Of a DNA stretch of 64,000 nt, positions 26,350 to 35,496 are shown piece after piece. A program made the translations under genes and the position numbers. A model generated the notes under the pieces. That model was given only the letters and a program-made list of their open reading frames with translations. It did not search any database and was not told where the DNA came from. Numbering within the stretch: position 1 is the stretch's first letter; each line of letters opens with the position of its first letter. Origin of the DNA: an uncultured Kordiimonas sp. (lineage in GTDB: Bacteria > Pseudomonadota > Alphaproteobacteria > Sphingomonadales > Kordiimonadaceae); NCBI GenBank assembly GCA_947500295.1, contig CANMRM010000002.1, positions 496,001 through 560,000 of the forward strand, read 5' to 3'.

Positions 26350-27765
26350 ATGATCAGTTTTTTGAAGGGCGCAACAGCAATGGGCTTGCTGTTGGCGGGC
26401 AGCGTTCCATCTGTTTCGCAGGAAACACAGACAACGGTTGATGCGTATGCAGCAGGCTACAAGGCTGCATTCACTTGCAGCGCTGTTTTCAACGCGGACA
26501 AGCGCCAACCGGCCATTGATGAGCATGAGTTTACCGGCATTTATGCGTTGGTTCAGGACAAAGTGAATGAACTGACTGCTGTCGTCGATCAGACCCGCAA
26601 ACAGGTGCGGGTGCCCTACAGCGACACCATGCCGCCCAGAATTGCGCAGTGGCGTCCTCACCTGGGCTGCGTGCAATTACCCGTCGGCGCAGACGACTAT
26701 GAGCGAGACAGCTTGCCGTCCGCGGACGGCCTTGCAAGCACAAATCCGCGTGTCGATGACGGTGCGCCCTGGGCGAAGAGCCAAGGTGTGAACGCCCAGA
26801 CCGGAAACCCGCAACTGGATGAGGCAATTCGTCGTGCCTTCATTCGCGGCGAATACGGGGCAAACGCCCGCACCTCCGCTATCCTGATCGCCAACCGCGA
26901 AACGATCATGGCCGAGCATTATATTGAAGGGTTTACGCCGACAACGTCTCAGCGCACATGGTCCGTTGCCAAAAGCATCGCTGCATCGGTTATTGGCGCG
27001 GCCGTTAAGGATGGGCTGGTGGACGTGAAATCAGCGGCACATATGCCGGAATGGTCTCGCCCGCTGGACCCGAGAGGCAGTATTACCCTTGAAAACCTGT
27101 TGCACATGGCGTCGGGCCTCGACAGCAACCGGGCTGGAAATCGAACCGATCGGCTTTACATCGGTGGCGGGCTGGTAACCGACACAAGCACTCGCACTGC
27201 ACTTGAAGCCATCCCGGGCAGCCGATGGAAATATGCCAACAACGACACCCTGCTTGCGGTCCGGCACTTGCGAGCCGCCATTGATGATGATCGCACCTAT
27301 TTTGCCTATCCGTTCAAAGCTTTGCTGCACAAAATTGGCATGACGCACACGTTTCTGGAGACCGACTGGGAAGGCAACTTTGTGCTATCAAGCCAGGTTT
27401 GGACAACGGCACGCGACCTAGCGCGCCTTGGGCTGTTGCATTTGAATGACGGTATGTGGGACGGCGAACGCATTTTGCCTGCGGGCTGGGCCAATTATGT
27501 GGCCACACCAGCACCCGCGCAGCCCGCTGCGCGCAGCGACGGTCGCCCAACAGTCGGATACGGTGCCCAGTGGTGGCTTTACCGGGACTTCCCGGGGCTG
27601 CCGGCTGACACCTACGCCGCGCGTGGCAACCGCGGCCAAATCCTGATGATCATACCTTCCCGGGACTTGATCCTCGTGCGACGGGGATATGACATTGCTG
27701 GCGGACCCGGTTTCCAGATGCATGACTTTGCCGCCGATGTGCTGACGGCGCTGGATGCGCAATAA
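26350..27765 (+). CDS. Serine hydrolase, class C beta-lactamase/penicillin-binding-protein fold
   Basis: 471 residues. A signal sequence opens the protein (TAMGLLLAGSVPSVSQ). Residues 1-160 are a less conserved N-terminal extension with two cysteines (C43, C107). The beta-lactamase/transpeptidase-like domain follows, with the catalytic S205-x-x-K208 (TWSVAKSIAASVIG), the tyrosine motif YAN (RWKYANNDTLLAV) and a late GYGAQWW/RGNRGQ region in place of KTG. Family members hydrolyse esters, D-peptides or carboxylate amides; the nylB-like 6-aminohexanoate hydrolases have similar SVAKS and YANND features. It is periplasmic and convergent with the alpha/beta hydrolase, 6 bp apart. The ribosome binding site is GTAGGAGGG. 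Confidence 0.86.
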   Translation: MISFLKGATAMGLLLAGSVPSVSQETQTTVDAYAAGYKAAFTCSAVFNADKRQPAIDEHEFTGIYALVQDKVNELTAVVDQTRKQVRVPYSDTMPPRIAQWRPHLGCVQLPVGADDYERDSLPSADGLASTNPRVDDGAPWAKSQGVNAQTGNPQLDEAIRRAFIRGEYGANARTSAILIANRETIMAEHYIEGFTPTTSQRTWSVAKSIAASVIGAAVKDGLVDVKSAAHMPEWSRPLDPRGSITLENLLHMASGLDSNRAGNRTDRLYIGGGLVTDTSTRTALEAIPGSRWKYANNDTLLAVRHLRAAIDDDRTYFAYPFKALLHKIGMTHTFLETDWEGNFVLSSQVWTTARDLARLGLLHLNDGMWDGERILPAGWANYVATPAPAQPAARSDGRPTVGYGAQWWLYRDFPGLPADTYAARGNRGQILMIIPSRDLILVRRGYDIAGGPGFQMHDFAADVLTALDAQ

Positions 27766-27771
27766 GCGGAA

Positions 27772-28632
27772 CTAGCTGCCAAACCACTTGGAAAGGGCCC
27801 GCACTACGCCTGCAGGCCTTTTTCCCCACTCAACATGCCCAAGGAATTCGCCCTGCTCTTCCCTGCCGAGCTTCAGGCGCGTCATCCGGGCACTGCTGAG
27901 TGCCCGCCTCGAACGCTCAATTGCGTCATTTGTCGCCAAGCTGTCTTTTTCGAACGCAATAGAAAGCGCCCTGCCCTCATAAGCCGCAACTTTGTCGTCT
28001 GCGTCTTCAATCCCGTTCACAGCATACCGGCCAAATCTGGCCCAGTTTCGCCAATCCATCATCAGACCGCGAAATTCGCGGCCACCAAACTTGAACCAAT
28101 GCCCTGGATAGTATCCGAGGACCGCCGTAAGGGCCGGGATAATTCCAATCAGCAACTTCACGAAACCGGACGCTGGCTGAGAGAAATCCTTGTGATAGGG
28201 AAAGCCGCACGCCAGATGCACGATGCCCGCATAAGAATTCGGGTTTTCTCCCGCGGCAATACTCGCCATATGCCCGCCGAGACTATGGCCGCCAATGTAG
28301 ATAGGCCGGTTGGGGAATTGTTGCTCGCACCAGGCAGTGACCGCATCTATATCTTCCCTAAGATAATCAGACAGGGTGAACTTGTGCTGCCGCCCGGGCC
28401 GATAGAGGCTCTCGCCGTGGCCCCGCTGTTCCACGACAATGCTGGTCACGCCGTTTTCTGCAAGCCCCGAAGACAGCTTACGATAAAAAGAAGCCCGTAT
28501 GCCCAAAGCAGGCAACAGGATCAACACGGCGCCGCTGTCGGCTTTTGCCGCAGTTAGCAAAAGTGGCACAGATACCCCTTTGCTGGTGACGATGGTATGC
28601 CAGTTGGACAAATCCATTCCCCTTACCGCCAT
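27772..28632 (-). CDS. Alpha/beta-hydrolase (serine aminopeptidase/lysophospholipase-like)
   Basis: 286 residues without a signal peptide. The alpha/beta-hydrolase fold is shown by the oxyanion region ILLPALGIRASFYRKLSSGL, then VEQRGHGES, the nucleophile elbow YIGGHSLGGHMAS and a late acid/His pair (LGREEQGEFLGHVEWG). It resembles COG4757-type hydrolases annotated as predicted alpha/beta hydrolases. It acts in the cytoplasm on an unknown ester or lipid. Its stop is 6 bp from the convergent serine hydrolase, and it lies 104 bp downstream of the flippase gene on the same strand, possibly in a separate transcript. Confidence 0.82.
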   Translation of the reverse strand: MAVRGMDLSNWHTIVTSKGVSVPLLLTAAKADSGAVLILLPALGIRASFYRKLSSGLAENGVTSIVVEQRGHGESLYRPGRQHKFTLSDYLREDIDAVTAWCEQQFPNRPIYIGGHSLGGHMASIAAGENPNSYAGIVHLACGFPYHKDFSQPASGFVKLLIGIIPALTAVLGYYPGHWFKFGGREFRGLMMDWRNWARFGRYAVNGIEDADDKVAAYEGRALSIAFEKDSLATNDAIERSRRALSSARMTRLKLGREEQGEFLGHVEWGKRPAGVVRALSKWFGS

Positions 28633-28736
28633 AAGCTATGCCGCTGCGATCTTTCATCAAGTCCTGCATGCCTGTTCGCTTCCAAGTTGAGCTGCGATGT
28701 TTTCGATGCCGGGATTAAGTGGAGGCCTGGAGCTTG

Positions 28737-30218
28737 TCACCGCCGATAGTCAGCAATGCGGTCCAGGAATTCTGTTTCACCGCCGGTGGGTCGACCTGAA
28801 ATCAACCAGAGAGCACCAAGAACCAAAATGAAAGAAAGAACACCCACAAACACTTTCAGTCCCATGACCACGATCAGCGGCCAGGTGTCTGGTGTTGCTA
28901 TAGACTGAACCAGAAAATACATCGCTGTTGCGGCCAGACCCGGCCGCCAAACCCTGGCTGCGATGGACACACTGTATCGTTTTGGAGAGAACAGCCAGAC
29001 CAGTTCCAACGTCACAGAAACAATTGAAATGACTGCAAGCGCCTGGGCAATCGCCAGCAAGGCGCCTGACACCTGTGCTGCAACGCTGCAACCAAGCAAC
29101 AACAAAAGCAAACGAGCAAATCGAAATCTCGTCGAAATATCCTGACGGTCTGCAATCACATACAGGCCCTGGAACAATTCACCAACAACGATAGCGGCCG
29201 TTCCAGCTGCAACATAGGGCATGTAGGGAATAGCCTGACCCCACTGATAGCCAAGCAGCAGATATACCAGCTCTTCAGACACTGCAGCAATGCCGGCGGC
29301 GACCGCAAACGCAGCAATAAACGCGACGCCTGCAAATCGACCGATGACTTCGGACATTTTGTCTTTGTCATCTTGCACCTTGGAAACAGCCGGAAAAAAG
29401 ACCTGCCCTGCAGGTGCGATAATCTCGGCAACAAACAGACGACACAAGTCGCGTGCGACGTGGTAGGCACCAAATGCGGCAGCATCGCTGGACCGCTTCG
29501 CAATCCATTCATCTACCTGCCGGATGCCGTACCCATTAAGGCCAACCAGCAATGTCCAGAAAGCAAAGCTCCTCACCTTCGTCACTTTCTTGAACGTCAA
29601 ACGCGGCATAAACGGACGCGCTATCTGGGAAGAAAATATCGCGAACAACATGCCGGCAAGTTGACCCCAGACAAGCGCCCAATAAGTGCGAAAATAGTAG
29701 GCGGCCGCGATGGTAACTACTACCGCGACAACCTTATCGGCGGCGGTGAGAAACAGGAGTCTCGAATACTGCATGTTACGATTGAAAAATTCTGCTGCAG
29801 GGCTGCGTAAAGCCCCCAGCACCGATGCGATACACAGTATCCGGAGTATCTCTTCAAGTCGCGGTTCCTGCAAAAACGCAGCCGCGTAGGGCGCAACCAG
29901 ATAAATCCCCAGTGCAATCGCGCTGGAGACAGAAAGGCGGATAGTCCACATGGTCTGCAACTCGTCCGGGTCGACCTGCTTGGAACGCACGACATATTCG
30001 CTAAGCCCGATCTGATTGAGTATTGCAAACAGCGCAATCACAAGGCTTGCTGCGCCAACAACACCAAAATCCTCCGGCGTTAAGAGGCGTGCAGTGATTG
30101 AGACCGACACGAACCCGATCAGGCGCACCAGAAAACGGGTGGCAACCAGCATTGCCGTGCCCTCCACGGACTTCTGGCTCAAAGATTTTGCAGATGAAGA
30201 AACTGATTTTCTAGTCAT
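28737..30218 (-). CDS. Polysaccharide flippase (Wzx/PST family)
   Basis: 493 residues with about 12-14 membrane segments of the polysaccharide-transport (MOP) superfamily. The N-terminal TARLLTPEDFGVVGAASLVI is the conserved first-helix-pair signature, followed by the usual RSPAAEFFNRNMQYSRLLFL and FPAVSKVQDDKDKMSEVIGR. It should translocate lipid-linked glycan units across the inner membrane. Its start overlaps the end of the upstream sulfotransferase gene by 8 bp, so the two are translationally linked. With the glycosyltransferase at 31265 they form a three-gene glycan cluster on one strand. Confidence 0.9.
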   Translation of the reverse strand: MTRKSVSSSAKSLSQKSVEGTAMLVATRFLVRLIGFVSVSITARLLTPEDFGVVGAASLVIALFAILNQIGLSEYVVRSKQVDPDELQTMWTIRLSVSSAIALGIYLVAPYAAAFLQEPRLEEILRILCIASVLGALRSPAAEFFNRNMQYSRLLFLTAADKVVAVVVTIAAAYYFRTYWALVWGQLAGMLFAIFSSQIARPFMPRLTFKKVTKVRSFAFWTLLVGLNGYGIRQVDEWIAKRSSDAAAFGAYHVARDLCRLFVAEIIAPAGQVFFPAVSKVQDDKDKMSEVIGRFAGVAFIAAFAVAAGIAAVSEELVYLLLGYQWGQAIPYMPYVAAGTAAIVVGELFQGLYVIADRQDISTRFRFARLLLLLLGCSVAAQVSGALLAIAQALAVISIVSVTLELVWLFSPKRYSVSIAARVWRPGLAATAMYFLVQSIATPDTWPLIVVMGLKVFVGVLSFILVLGALWLISGRPTGGETEFLDRIADYRR

Positions 30219-31245
30219 CTTTGGGCAGCCTCGCGCTCAACAGTTCTTCCGCATGCTGTTCAAGCTCTTGATACAAGCCAACGTCTTCTCCGTGCTCGTA
30301 CTGACTTTGGCGGGGCCGCGACAATGCCTCAATCACATCCAGGTCGGGGACTGTATGGCCCAGATGCTCGAGGATGCTTTCCACAACTCCAACGAGGTTT
30401 TTCTCCATGTTCTCATAGTCGACAAATATATCACATTGGTGACGGGCAAACAGTTCTGACAGGCGATGTATCAGATAGTGAATTTGGTAAGGGTGTGTAT
30501 CCTTCGGCGAACTAACGATCCAGGGAAAAGAAAGCGCCAGATCACGGTACCATGGCAATAGATAAAACCGGCAGTGCTGCTGGAAAGTAAGCAAATTCCA
30601 GCTTGGATCATTGGCCACACCTTTCAGCGTTGACCGCCACGTATTGCGAGGGTTTCTATTCAAATAAATGAAACTCGCCTCTGGAAAATTGCTTCTCAGG
30701 AATCCCAAACGAAAATCAATACGATTGAACTGCAAAACCGCCCTGTTCTCCGATGCTTCGAACAGTCGCTCTGTATAGCGAACCATGGCATTATTCTTGT
30801 GGCCCGCTCCCATCAACAACTTTCTTGTTGTCCAATCGGTTCTATAATATTTCCCGAGGTCCGACAGTCCATGATAGTTGGACGCATAGTCATCGACACC
30901 CCGGTGGGAACTATCAACCTTGTCGCCTCGCTTGGCGGGGTCGAACCACTGCCGCTCATTGAACGGTTCATAAAAAGCTTCAAAGTCGTCCAGACGGTTG
31001 AAACACTGCCACACAAGAGTGGAGCCCGTTCGAAAGCGCGCGGTCACAAAAATTGGTCCACCTGAAGGCGTTTTGCGCCAAACTGGGTATGGAGTTTCAC
31101 GTTTTACATAAGGTGGCAAGGCCACTGCTGGCGCAGCAAGCGAAGCAAGATGACCAACGAAACGGTACGTCGCGGGGTACGGCATCAAATTGCGTAGCAG
31201 TTTATCCCTGAACTGTTCTGGCACCTTGGCCTCCGCACCTGACAA
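30211..31245 (-). CDS. Sulfotransferase family protein
   Basis: 344 residues of the PAPS-dependent sulfotransferase fold. The 5'-phosphosulfate loop is IFVTARFRTGSTLVWQCFN, preceded by a strand and followed by FYEPFNER. The 3'-phosphate region appears to be FIYLNRNPRNTWRSTLKG, with the Arg and Ser expected there. The enzyme probably adds sulfate to a glycan, since it is sandwiched between a glycosyltransferase and a flippase, overlapping the latter by 8 bp. Sulfated exopolysaccharides are common in marine bacteria. PAPS-synthesis genes are not in the window. Confidence 0.82.
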   Translation of the reverse strand: MSGAEAKVPEQFRDKLLRNLMPYPATYRFVGHLASLAAPAVALPPYVKRETPYPVWRKTPSGGPIFVTARFRTGSTLVWQCFNRLDDFEAFYEPFNERQWFDPAKRGDKVDSSHRGVDDYASNYHGLSDLGKYYRTDWTTRKLLMGAGHKNNAMVRYTERLFEASENRAVLQFNRIDFRLGFLRSNFPEASFIYLNRNPRNTWRSTLKGVANDPSWNLLTFQQHCRFYLLPWYRDLALSFPWIVSSPKDTHPYQIHYLIHRLSELFARHQCDIFVDYENMEKNLVGVVESILEHLGHTVPDLDVIEALSRPRQSQYEHGEDVGLYQELEQHAEELLSARLPKDD

Positions 31246-31264
31246 TGGGCAAACGCTACCTCAC

Positions 31265-32479
31265 CTACCCTGCCAATTCATCAAAAAAATCAAGGAGTTC
31301 ATCGACTTTATGGGACCAGTCGTTGAGCTCTGCATTTTTATGTGCCGCGGCAGCCATTTCGTTGCGTTTCCTATCATCGGAAAGAAGGCTGACAACAGCA
31401 CGAGCAATGTCTTGGCGGTCCCTTCCGTCCACCAACAGCCCGGTTTTCCCGTCCAGTATCGCGTCAGTGGCTCCCCCCGCTCGACCGCCAACAGATGTCG
31501 CCCCAGCGGCAGCTGCTTCCAAAAACACAAGGCCGAACCCCTCGGTATCGCCATCTTCCATGGTTCGGTTCGGCATCACAAACAGATCCGCACTTTGGTA
31601 CAACTCGATAAGAACTTCGTCAGAAACATACCCCATCTGTTGAACGGTCTCGCCAAGCTCCAGTTCTTCAATGCGGTCCCGCAAGGGCTCAAACATTGGT
31701 CCTTTTCCAGCGAGCATCAGTTTCGCATTTTCGACTTCGCCCAAGACAAGTGGCCAGGCCTCGATCAGCATGTCGAAGCCTTTGCGCGCAACCATGCGAC
31801 CAGTCGCGATTACCGTGAGGTTTGCTGTGTCAGTACGCTCAATCCCCAAAGTCTTGGGCACGGGAGTGGCATAAGCGGCAAAGTCGACGCCATTGTTGAT
31901 TAACCTGATGTTCTCCGGAGAAGCACCATACCGCTTGATCAGCAAATCTCTTGTAAAGCGACTTACAGCCACGACGCCGGTGGCGGCCTGAATGGCTGCG
32001 CCGCGCTGCTGTTCCGCCTTGGCCGAGTATGCTTTCTGGGAAAACTCCTCCCCGTGAGTATAATAGACTACAGGCTTTTCTGTTTTTGCCTTGAGCGCAA
32101 CGGGCAGCCACGAGAATGCTTCTGAGGCACTGACGCAAACAACGTCTATATCGTCCTCGGCGCAGGTCTCCCGTATAGCTCGCAAAAGCTGCCGCTTGAT
32201 ATACCGGGATTCCAGAAAATCGGCTATTCGCTGCACCAGACTTACCTTTGACACTCTGATGTCAGGCCGTGTCTTGGCAATTCGGGTGATTTTGTATGGG
32301 GCGCCTTGATCGAATTCCAGAAAACCCGGTACTTCTTTTCCGGTCGTGTAGTCCCTGAAACTGGTCAGAACCTGAAACAGGTCCGGGCGTTGCCGGGCGT
32401 AGGCATCATACACCGATTGTCCACCGCCTACGATCGGGCAGTAATGGGTCACGACAAAAAGACAGCGTTTTTCCCGCAT
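31265..32479 (-). CDS. Glycosyltransferase family 4 protein
   Basis: About 404 residues, GT-B fold. The N-terminal domain opens CLFVVTHYCPIVGGGQSVYD (acceptor side). The C-terminal GT1/GT4 domain contains VIATGRMVARKGFDMLIEAW, QMGYVSDEVLIELYQSADLF and the donor-binding EGFGLVFLEAAAAGATSVGG with the E-x7-E arrangement. It transfers a sugar from a nucleotide-sugar donor to a growing glycan on the cytoplasmic side. Several in-frame ATGs exist; I prefer 32479 (MREKRCLFVV), with GGGGA 5 nt upstream. It lies 19 bp upstream of the sulfotransferase and is the first gene of the glycan cluster. Confidence 0.88.
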   Translation of the reverse strand: MREKRCLFVVTHYCPIVGGGQSVYDAYARQRPDLFQVLTSFRDYTTGKEVPGFLEFDQGAPYKITRIAKTRPDIRVSKVSLVQRIADFLESRYIKRQLLRAIRETCAEDDIDVVCVSASEAFSWLPVALKAKTEKPVVYYTHGEEFSQKAYSAKAEQQRGAAIQAATGVVAVSRFTRDLLIKRYGASPENIRLINNGVDFAAYATPVPKTLGIERTDTANLTVIATGRMVARKGFDMLIEAWPLVLGEVENAKLMLAGKGPMFEPLRDRIEELELGETVQQMGYVSDEVLIELYQSADLFVMPNRTMEDGDTEGFGLVFLEAAAAGATSVGGRAGGATDAILDGKTGLLVDGRDRQDIARAVVSLLSDDRKRNEMAAAAHKNAELNDWSHKVDELLDFFDELAG

Positions 32480-32851
32480 GTTAATCCCCATATCCATTGG
32501 ATAGATACCGATGAGGTAACCGGATGCTTGACTGACTGCCACCAGTCAGTTCATCGACAACTGAGCGCTGAGCAGAGAGCCGCCATAAACTGTCTGACCC
32601 GGTCCGGTAACCGCGGACTGAGCTGACCAGCAAATTAACCGTCGCCCAAGTTGCTTTTGCCATAGTTCCTCGCCATGCCCCCGCATGACACCCTAGGAAA
32701 CCAAAACCTTAAAAGCAATCGCCGGCTCTTGCCGCCACATATTCAACGGCTGTTCCATCGACGAATACGGTTGTGATCAGGGCTGAATTATGGATACTGT
32801 CCATGGCCTCAGCATCAGAGGCTGGGCACCAACGATGTATGGAGATTAGTA
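32480..32851. other. Intergenic region with one palindrome
   Basis: This 370-bp gap separates the divergent glycosyltransferase and BolA genes and must hold both promoters. The only structure I see is ACTGACT at 32531-32537 and its reverse complement AGTCAGT at 32544-32550, spaced by 6 bp, which could be an operator for the glycan cluster. No convincing gene lies here. Confidence 0.5.
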
Positions 32852-33085
32852 ATGGCAATGATCGCGGATGAAATCGAAAAACTCATCAAGGAAGACCTGC
32901 CAGGAGCTGACGTCCGCATCGAGGATTTGCGTGGCGATGGGGACCATTATGCCGCCCATGTCATTTATGAAGGGTTTCGTGGTAAATCACGCATTCAGCA
33001 GCACCAGATGGTGTACAAAAGCCTGAAGGGCCGTATGGGCGGCGAACTGCATGCTCTGGCCTTGCAGACCAGCCTTCCTGAATAA
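32852..33085 (+). CDS. BolA-family protein
   Basis: 77 residues, full length for the small BolA/IbaG class. It opens IADEIEKLIKEDLPGADVRI and continues DGDHYAAHVIYEGFRGKSRI and LKGRMGGELHALALQT, with the class II KH-like fold and the conserved C-terminal HAL motif whose His can ligate a [2Fe-2S] cluster. BolA proteins pair with monothiol CGFS glutaredoxins in iron-sulfur cluster trafficking. The next gene, 142 bp downstream, is exactly such a glutaredoxin. GGAGA upstream supports the start. Confidence 0.93.
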   Translation: MAMIADEIEKLIKEDLPGADVRIEDLRGDGDHYAAHVIYEGFRGKSRIQQHQMVYKSLKGRMGGELHALALQTSLPE

Positions 33086-33227
33086 ACCGCTCTGGGCCAA
33101 TAAGGTCCGCCTCAGGCTTGCAGAGACCATTTCATGACAAAAATGGTCTTGTTTAGCGGAATTCGCTTGGCGTTTGTGAGTTCCCTCCCTATTTAATAGC
33201 CAAATCTTCAATCATGGGAACAAAGTG

Positions 33228-33560
33228 ATGAGTGAAAATCCGGTTTTTGATCGCATTAAAGAATACGTTGGAAAAGACGACGTTGTACTGTTCATGAAAG
33301 GAACACCTGTGTTCCCGCAGTGCGGTTTCTCCAGCGTTGTTTCACAGGTGCTTCAGCATCTGGGCGTGAACTACGAAAGCTACAACGTGCTCGAAGACAT
33401 GGACATCCGCGAAGGCATCAAGGCCTACTCTGATTGGCCGACCATTCCACAGCTCTATGTCAAAGGTGAATTTGTTGGCGGATGCGATATCGTAAAAGAA
33501 ATGTTCGAATCCGGTGAACTGCAGCAACTTTTTGCCGACAATGGTCTGACGAAGCAATAA
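33228..33560 (+). CDS. grxD: Monothiol glutaredoxin, Grx4 type
   Basis: 110 residues, a CGFS glutaredoxin that binds and transfers [2Fe-2S] clusters. The active site [20 protein letters not shown] and the glutathione-contacting [20 protein letters not shown] are intact. I start at ATG 33228 with GGGAA upstream; a GTG directly before it is less likely. It follows the BolA-like gene and precedes an aldo-keto reductase by 29 bp. Pairing with BolA is the conserved arrangement in alphaproteobacteria. Confidence 0.95.
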   Translation: MSENPVFDRIKEYVGKDDVVLFMKGTPVFPQCGFSSVVSQVLQHLGVNYESYNVLEDMDIREGIKAYSDWPTIPQLYVKGEFVGGCDIVKEMFESGELQQLFADNGLTKQ

Positions 33561-33589
33561 TCTAAAAACCCCCGAACAGGACACCGCCC

Positions 33590-34648
33590 ATGGACATGCG
33601 TCGCCTTGGTCGCACCGATATTCACGTCAGCAAGATATGCCTTGGCACCATGACATGGGGCCAGCAGAACACAGAGGAAGAAGGCCATGCTCAAATCGAG
33701 AAGGCTCTCGACTATGGCGTCAATTTCCTTGACACGGCCGAAATGTATTCCGTGCCCGCACGCGAAGAAACTTATGGCAGCACCGAAGAGATTATCGGCA
33801 GCTGGCTAAAAAAAACCGGCAAGCGTCAGGATGTTGTTATCGCAAGCAAGGTTGCGGGACCGATGCCAACGCTCAAGCATATCAGGCCTCACCTTCACCG
33901 TGACGGCCGCAACGACCTGGGCCGCAAATCTGTCCTGGAAGCATGTGACGCCAGCCTCAAAAGATTGGGCACTGACTATATCGACCTTTATCAGGTTCAT
34001 TGGCCCAGCCGGCGTACAAACTTTTTTGGTGCGCTGAGATTTCGCCCCACAGAAGGGGAGACGCCCGTTCCACTGGAAGAAACACTGTCAGCCATGCAGG
34101 AGCTGGTTGATGCGGGTAAAGTGCGGGCAATCGGCCTGTCGAACGAAACTCCGTGGGGAGTATCTCACGCCTTGTCGCTATCCGAGCTAACCGAGGTGCC
34201 CCGGGTTGCAAGTGTACAAAACCCTTACAACCTGCTGAACCGCTCCTATGAAGTTGGTCTCGCCGAAATCAGCCTGAGGGAAGACTGTGGCTTGCTCGCC
34301 TATTCACCGCTCGCTTCTGGATTTCTGACTGGAAAATACATGAATGGGGCTCGCCCTGAAGGCGCGCGTTTCACGCTGTTTTCAGGCACATTCGGGCGCT
34401 ACCTGAATGAGGGCGGCGAGGCCGCGATGGAAAAATATGTCACGCTTGCCCGGTCTCATGGACTTGACCCCGCGCAAATGGCGAACGCGTTTGTCAACAT
34501 GCAACCATTTCTTACATCCAACATTATTGGTGCGACCACCATGGAGCAATTGAAAACCGCTCTTGATACACATGACATGGTGCTACCAAAAGACCTGATC
34601 AAAGAAATCAACAGGATCGAAACCCAGCACCCGATGCCCTGCCCTTAG
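33590..34648 (+). CDS. NADP(H)-dependent aldo-keto reductase (Tas-like)
   Basis: 352 residues, an (alpha/beta)8 aldo-keto reductase close to E. coli Tas (AKR11/12 group). It opens MRRLGRTDIHVSKICLGTMTW. The catalytic tetrad is visible as D and Y in FLDTAEMYSV, K in VIASKVAG and H in LYQVHWPSRR. The insert between 34020 and 34090 (NFFGALRFRPTEGETPVPLE) is characteristic of Tas. The nucleotide-binding C-terminus has IIGATTMEQLKTAL. It probably reduces aldehydes or ketones in the cytoplasm. It lies 29 bp after grxD, likely in the same transcript, and ends 9 bp from the convergent methyltransferase-like gene. Confidence 0.9.
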   Translation: MDMRRLGRTDIHVSKICLGTMTWGQQNTEEEGHAQIEKALDYGVNFLDTAEMYSVPAREETYGSTEEIIGSWLKKTGKRQDVVIASKVAGPMPTLKHIRPHLHRDGRNDLGRKSVLEACDASLKRLGTDYIDLYQVHWPSRRTNFFGALRFRPTEGETPVPLEETLSAMQELVDAGKVRAIGLSNETPWGVSHALSLSELTEVPRVASVQNPYNLLNRSYEVGLAEISLREDCGLLAYSPLASGFLTGKYMNGARPEGARFTLFSGTFGRYLNEGGEAAMEKYVTLARSHGLDPAQMANAFVNMQPFLTSNIIGATTMEQLKTALDTHDMVLPKDLIKEINRIETQHPMPCP

Positions 34649-34657
34649 TGGGCTGCA

Positions 34658-35395
34658 TCAGTCGGGCTTGCGATACAGATGGGTGAAGCGATCACTTTCT
34701 CCAATGAGCCTGTGTGCGTCTTTGTTGGGCCCGCGCAAAGACGGTGGCAGTGAATATACCCCCATGGGGTGATCTTTTGTATCAGCTGGATTTCGGTTTG
34801 CATCAGAGGTTCTGACAAGTTCAAATCCGGCCCGTTCAGCCATGGCGCGAAAATAGCTTTCCTTCACATACCCGTTTTGGCTAACCGGATCCTGCTCTAC
34901 CGCTTCACTCTCGGCATGGTCGACGATCCCCATGTATCCACCGGGTTTCAGCATCCTGAAGATGTCAGCCACATGGTCTTCTGCAGGCGCGCCGTAGATC
35001 AAAAACCCATGCACCCTGAAAACAAACACCATGTCAACGTTGGCATACGGGACATCAGATGCTGGCGAGCGCGGCCAACCTGACCGCCCGGCAACCGGAA
35101 AGTATTGACCTCCACCGTCTTCAATTAGCGGTTCAATGATGCGCCGATACCAGCCACCCTGGCCGCCCGGGAAAATCTCGACAACGGTCTCAGTCGGCGA
35201 TATGCCCATGAAGGATAATGTTTCAAGAGGGTGTCGGTACTTATCTCTGGCAACATGGTGCGAAGGACGATCCGGACTTTCTATCAAGATCTGGAGTTTG
35301 GCACGGGTTTCAGCGGTCGCTTCCGGACGATCCGCATGTGCCGCACTCTGCATTATCGCAGCCGACAACAATATGCTCAGAAAAAACTGGCGCAT
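34658..35395 (-). CDS. Exported methyltransferase-fold protein, COG4798 type (copy 1)
   Basis: About 245 residues. The signal peptide MRQFFLSILLSAAIMQS with cleavage after AHA places it in the periplasm. The class I methyltransferase fold is suggested by YRHPLETLSFMGISPTETVV (pre-motif I) and MLKPGGYMGIVDHAES (motif III region). The SAM loop reads VVEIFPGGQGGWYRRII, glycine-rich but not the canonical ExGxGxG. The C-terminus ends with GESDRFTHLYRKP, nearly the same as GESDRMTLKFRKP in copy 3. I use ATG 35395 because it begins the signal peptide; a longer frame adds a non-signal-like stretch. Substrate unknown. It is convergent with the aldo-keto reductase. Confidence 0.75.
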   Translation of the reverse strand: MRQFFLSILLSAAIMQSAAHADRPEATAETRAKLQILIESPDRPSHHVARDKYRHPLETLSFMGISPTETVVEIFPGGQGGWYRRIIEPLIEDGGGQYFPVAGRSGWPRSPASDVPYANVDMVFVFRVHGFLIYGAPAEDHVADIFRMLKPGGYMGIVDHAESEAVEQDPVSQNGYVKESYFRAMAERAGFELVRTSDANRNPADTKDHPMGVYSLPPSLRGPNKDAHRLIGESDRFTHLYRKPD

Positions 35396-35496
35396 GACAT
35401 GTATCCTCAGATTTCCCCAGAGAATACACCAAGACGAATGCCCGAATCTCTTCACAGATACGTCAATCGCAAAAACTATGGTTTAGGCGGAAAAGT

